Source of the DNA: an uncultured Oscillospiraceae bacterium
Lineage (GTDB): Bacteria > Bacillota > Clostridia > Oscillospirales > Oscillospiraceae
Assembly: GCA_947627085.1 (NCBI GenBank)
Contig: CANQUO010000101.1
Location: forward strand, 1-7,739
Reading direction: 5' to 3'
Length of the DNA stretch: 7,739 nt
The notes under the pieces are model-generated. The model was not told the origin of the DNA. It did not search any database and saw only the letters and a program-made list of their open reading frames with translations. Position 1 is the stretch's first letter; every line of letters starts with the position of its first letter. Below are positions 5,016 to 7,739 of this stretch, in pieces. Made by a program: the position numbers and the translations under genes.

Positions 5016-5774
5016 TTATGCTCTGACGGCCTTCATTCTGATTCTTACATAATCGGCGTACCATTTCCCGTTTATGAATAAGCCGCTCCTCAATTTCTCT
5101 ACTGTCTGATTTATAATTTCTTCTCTCTCCCCCTTCGACTCGATGACTGTAAACGGCGTTTTCACAAACATCTTGATCCAGTCTTTCATCCCGTTTTCGC
5201 CCTTGAGCTCTGTTGGCCTGTCAAAAAGCAGAGCGTACTTCACCTGAAAACCGGCGCTTTCCAATAGAGAGGCATATTCGCCAATGGTGGGAAAATAAAA
5301 GGGCATCTTGTAGCAAAAGCCGTGTTCCCGGAAGACCCCGGACAATGCGCTGTGGATAAGCCGGTTATTACCGTGTCCGCCAAACTCAAAAACAAACTGA
5401 CCGTTCTTTTTCAGGGCATTATATACGCATTTCATCATATCCGGCTGTTTCTCCTTGTCGATCCAATGAAATACCGCATTTGAAAAAACTACGTCGACCG
5501 GTTCCGAAAGGGTAAAATTTACGGCGTCCGCCTTAATAAACTCGGTTTCGGGATAGTCCTTTCTCGCGACATCAAGAAGCTCCCGGGAGGCGTCCAGTCC
5601 TTTTACAGTGTAGCCTTTATCTTGCAAAACCTTTGTCAAGGCGCCGTTTCCGCATCCCAGATCGAGTACGGTACTCCCCGCCTCCGCGTCGATCAATTCC
5701 GTCACGTCGTTCCCGTACCGGTGAACGAAAGAAAAATCGGACGTGTATTTTTCAGCATCCCAAGTAATATTCAT
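5016..5774 (-). CDS. Class I SAM-dependent methyltransferase
   Basis: A 252-residue cytoplasmic methyltransferase that would move a methyl group from S-adenosylmethionine to an unidentified small substrate. The SAM-binding motif I is VLDLGCGNGALTKVL (36-50). Next come GLDAS (motif II, acidic D60 for the ribose), IKADAVNF (motif III) and VDVVFSNAVFHWIDK (motif IV, around residues 93-107). The overall pattern resembles trans-aconitate 2-methyltransferase and similar small-molecule enzymes; the substrate cannot be read from sequence. The frame extends to a TTG at 5807, but ATG at 5774 is preferred because the family starts with an MNITWDAEKY-like segment and AAAGGG lies upstream, though about 9-10 bases away. 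It follows the phosphoesterase gene by 55 bases with no terminator between, so co-transcription is likely. Function in the cell remains unknown. Confidence 0.88.
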   Translation of the reverse strand: MNITWDAEKYTSDFSFVHRYGNDVTELIDAEAGSTVLDLGCGNGALTKVLQDKGYTVKGLDASRELLDVARKDYPETEFIKADAVNFTLSEPVDVVFSNAVFHWIDKEKQPDMMKCVYNALKKNGQFVFEFGGHGNNRLIHSALSGVFREHGFCYKMPFYFPTIGEYASLLESAGFQVKYALLFDRPTELKGENGMKDWIKMFVKTPFTVIESKGEREEIINQTVEKLRSGLFINGKWYADYVRIRMKAVRA

Positions 5775-5829
5775 CGCGTGTGCCCTTTCAAAATACCGAT
5801 TTATCAAAAACTTCTTTTATTCTCACCAT

Positions 5830-6918
5830 TTATGAAATGTCTACGACCACAAACTCCGAGTATGTCCCGGTCTTGAACTTCACCGCCCAGCAGGAGATGC
5901 CGGAGCTTACGATGAAGGATGTGCCGCCACGAGTCTCCAGTCCGTAGGCCAGGTCGTTGGCACCGATGGCCACGCCGATGGGGGCCAGGGGGAACATCTG
6001 TCCGCCGTGAGTGTGGCCGCAGAGCACCAGATCGGCCCTCGCCCCGGCCTCCGCGTCGAAGTCGTTGGGCTCGTGGTCCAGTATGATCGCGTATTTGGAC
6101 GGGTCCACGCCCTCCATGAGGTCCGCGGCCTCCATGCGCGTGGGGTCCTGCCGGTCCTTGCGGCCGATAAGCAGGACGCGTTCTCCAATCTCCACCATCT
6201 CGTCCTCCAAGACGCGCACGCCGTTTCGTTCAAGCTCCGCTCTCAGGTCCTCCCCCGTAAAATCCCGGGTGTTGAAGTAGCCCTTGTCGTGGTTTCCAAA
6301 GACGAAGTAGACGCCAAATGTCGTTTTTAGCCTCCCCAGGGCGGCGCAGGCAGATACCATGTCGGCCCTCGCGGTGTCGTCGTCCACGTAGTCCCCGGTG
6401 ATCACGACAATATCCGGCTCCGCCTTTTGGACGCGCTCCAGCTGGCGCGCGAAGCCCGCCCCGTCGAAGGTGGTGCCGATGTGGGAGTCGGATATCTGGA
6501 CCACCCGGAGCCGGTCCGTCCCAAGGTCCTTCTCAGTTGTCAGCTCATAGCGCGTCTCAAAGACGTGGTAATTGAGAAAAGCTCCGATTCCCAGATACGC
6601 CGCCGTCACCAAAACCGCCAACGCGCCCTGCCAGTAGCGCTCTGGCTGTCTGCCGGTCAGCTTTCGCAAAACAAGCCCCAAAAGGTCGCTGAGCGCCCAA
6701 AAGAGCGTCAAATGCAGGACCGCGATGGCTGTGTCGAGAAGATCGATACTGCCGAAGGCGGCGATGACCGCCAGCGCCGCCAGGGGAATCCCCCAGCGCG
6801 TCCAGCGCCATTTTTCATTCAGCCGCCTGACAAGCTTAAATCTTCGAAACCTCGTCAGCAGATACGCAAGCCCCGCCAGCGCCAAAATCGCCACAGCCGC
6901 CATCAACAGGAAAAACAT
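5830..6918 (-). CDS. Membrane-anchored calcineurin-like metallophosphoesterase (YkuE/YaeI-like)
   Basis: A 362-residue protein with an N-terminal membrane part of four hydrophobic segments (about 2-22, 42-60, 62-86 and 98-118) and a C-terminal phosphoesterase domain. All metal-binding motifs are present: D144 and H146 in SDSHIG, D176 in GDYVDD, N209-H210-D211 in FGNHD, H282 in LDHEP, and H302/H304 in CGHTHGGQ. These would hold two metal ions and cleave a phosphate ester. Relatives include YkuE/YaeI-type enzymes that act on lipid-linked or nucleotide substrates at the membrane. The exact substrate is not evident. The domain probably faces outward or the membrane surface, which depends on the topology of four segments. 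ATG at 6918 has GAGGG about 8 bases upstream. It leads the methyltransferase gene in an apparent operon. Confidence 0.93.
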   Translation of the reverse strand: MFFLLMAAVAILALAGLAYLLTRFRRFKLVRRLNEKWRWTRWGIPLAALAVIAAFGSIDLLDTAIAVLHLTLFWALSDLLGLVLRKLTGRQPERYWQGALAVLVTAAYLGIGAFLNYHVFETRYELTTEKDLGTDRLRVVQISDSHIGTTFDGAGFARQLERVQKAEPDIVVITGDYVDDDTARADMVSACAALGRLKTTFGVYFVFGNHDKGYFNTRDFTGEDLRAELERNGVRVLEDEMVEIGERVLLIGRKDRQDPTRMEAADLMEGVDPSKYAIILDHEPNDFDAEAGARADLVLCGHTHGGQMFPLAPIGVAIGANDLAYGLETRGGTSFIVSSGISCWAVKFKTGTYSEFVVVDIS

Positions 6919-6951
6919 AGAAGGTCCCTCGCTTCCGATCGATCTACTCCT

Positions 6952-6980
6952 ATTTTACATCCGCTTCTCCCAAAAGGCAA
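6952..6980 (-). promoter_or_regulatory. Sigma-A-type promoter of the phosphoesterase operon
   Basis: On the minus strand TTGCCT (6975-6980) and TAAAAT (6952-6957) are separated by exactly 17 bases. The -35 matches four of six and the -10 five of six. The predicted start near 6945 leaves a leader of about 27 bases that includes the GAGGG ribosome site. Confidence 0.6.
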
Positions 6981-7057
6981 CGGTGACATTACTCCGACCT
7001 CCGCCGCCCTCCCCATCTCGGCGGAAGATGAAAAAGTAAGTCAGAAATTCATGCCGT

Positions 7058-7096
7058 CAAAAAATTACTCCCCCGGCCGCAAGGGTCGGGGGAGTT
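7058..7096 (-). terminator. Intrinsic terminator of the oxidoreductase gene
   Basis: ACTCCCCCGGCC (7067-7078) pairs with GGTCGGGGGAGT (7084-7095), a 12-pair stem with one wobble or mismatch and a 5-base loop. On the minus strand AATTTTTTG follows, a clear T tail. It begins 18 bases after the stop codon at 7114. On the plus strand only four T follow, so it is mainly a minus-strand terminator. Confidence 0.85.
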
Positions 7097-7113
7097 TTCC
7101 GGTGAAAACAAAG

Positions 7114-7739
7114 TCACTCCTCGGCGCGGTTGGTGACGGGGAGGTCGTCCGGCTGGGCAGGGGCGCGGCTTTGGCGGCGCTCGGTGAGGTAGCGGTCCAT
7201 CTCGTCGGCCACTATCTTGGCGCTGCGGGCGGCCTCGACCACGGTCTTGGCGCCAAGGGACACGTCGCCGGCGGCGAAGATGCCCTCGCGGGTGGTGCGG
7301 CCGTGCTCGTCGGTGGCGAGAAGGCCGCGCTCGTTCATGTTAAGGCCCGTGGTGGTGTTCACGATGCGGCTCTGGGCACCCTGGGAGATGGCCACTATCA
7401 CGTTGTCGCATGGGAAGAGCTTGGGCTCGGATACGGCGGTGACGTTGCCCTCCTCATCGAAGGTCCGCTGGCGGTAGACCACGCCCTCGTCCCGGATCTC
7501 CACGGTCTCAATGCCGTACATCATGTCCACGCCGTCGGCGATGGCGTAGTCGAGCTCCCGCTCGCTGGCGGCGGCCTTGGGCTCACGGCAGAATACGTGC
7601 ACATGGCGGGAGCCCTTGCGCAATGCCGTGCGGGCCACGTCCATGGCGGAGTTGCCGGCGCCGATGACCACAAGCGTCTCGCCGATTATGAATACGTCCG
7701 GGTCCACAAGGTAGTCGATGGCGTAGTGGACGTGCCCCA
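7114..7739 (-). CDS. GltD-like NAD(P)H/FAD oxidoreductase, C-terminal part
   Basis: The last 207 residues of a pyridine-nucleotide flavoprotein; the N-terminal half lies beyond the right edge. The visible part opens in frame with GHVHYAIDYLVDPDVF. The NAD(P)H fold follows: VVIGAGNSAMDVARTALRKG (23-42, Gly-rich loop) with REPKAAASERE after it. The FAD-closing motif is GIFAAGDVSLGAKTVVEAAR (152-171), then a helix KIVADEMDRYL. This order matches the small subunit of glutamate synthase and related enzymes that pass electrons between NAD(P)H and iron-sulfur partners. The missing N-terminus would tell whether it carries the usual two [4Fe-4S] clusters. The last 20 residues (RRQSRAPAQPDD and on) are a disordered-looking tail. 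GltD itself is possible, but many clostridial paralogues with other partners look the same, so no symbol is given. It ends in a strong terminator. Confidence 0.88.
   Translation of the reverse strand, partial: GHVHYAIDYLVDPDVFIIGETLVVIGAGNSAMDVARTALRKGSRHVHVFCREPKAAASERELDYAIADGVDMMYGIETVEIRDEGVVYRQRTFDEEGNVTAVSEPKLFPCDNVIVAISQGAQSRIVNTTTGLNMNERGLLATDEHGRTTREGIFAAGDVSLGAKTVVEAARSAKIVADEMDRYLTERRQSRAPAQPDDLPVTNRAEE

Noticed and set aside
5775..5807. TTG start extending the methyltransferase by eleven residues
   Set aside because: The TTG has only a weak AGAAG upstream, and the methyltransferase family pattern begins at the ATG at 5774.

Overview
The window looks like a chromosomal segment of a moderately GC-rich anaerobic Firmicute, most likely Clostridia of the Oscillospiraceae type. 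This rests on the style of its proteins: a clostridial ECF sigma factor with a membrane partner, a Crp/Fnr regulator facing a ferredoxin-domain protein, clostridial-looking Shine-Dalgarno sites, and a GltD-like flavoprotein. The taxonomic placement is inferred from remembered family resemblance, not from a search. No rRNA, tRNA, CRISPR array, insertion sequence or phage gene was seen, and there is no gene-free stretch longer than about 200 bases.

Layout, left to right. (1) 1-376, minus: N-terminal receiver domain of an OmpR-type response regulator, running off the left edge, with an extended -10 promoter. (2) 502-1117, minus: a two-gene operon of small proteins without known function. The first (749-1117) is a four-helix membrane protein built from a duplicated hairpin. 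The second (502-729) is a 75-residue soluble protein with 11-residue repeats. A strong terminator follows. (3) 1296-3361, minus: an ECF sigma factor translationally coupled (ATGA overlap) to a 503-residue single-pass membrane protein with a large, propeller-like outer domain. This is probably a sigma/anti-sigma signalling pair. (4) 3448-4912: a Crp/Fnr-family regulator (minus) divergent from a ferredoxin-domain protein (plus). A perfect 6-2-6 palindrome in the shared promoter region is centred exactly 41.5 bases upstream of the predicted ferredoxin start site. (5) 5016-6918, minus: a membrane-anchored metallophosphoesterase followed by a SAM-dependent methyltransferase, probably one transcript. 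It converges on the ferredoxin gene through a shared 12-bp terminator hairpin. (6) 7114-7739, minus: the C-terminal part of a GltD-like NAD(P)H/FAD oxidoreductase with its terminator, cut by the right edge.

Nearly all genes lie on the minus strand; only the ferredoxin-domain gene is on plus. Three regulatory systems (two-component, ECF sigma, Crp/Fnr) lie within about 4.2 kb, which gives a signalling-rich segment. The most testable unit is the Crp/Fnr-ferredoxin pair, where one operator seems placed to activate the ferredoxin gene and repress the regulator. The least understood unit is the small-protein operon.
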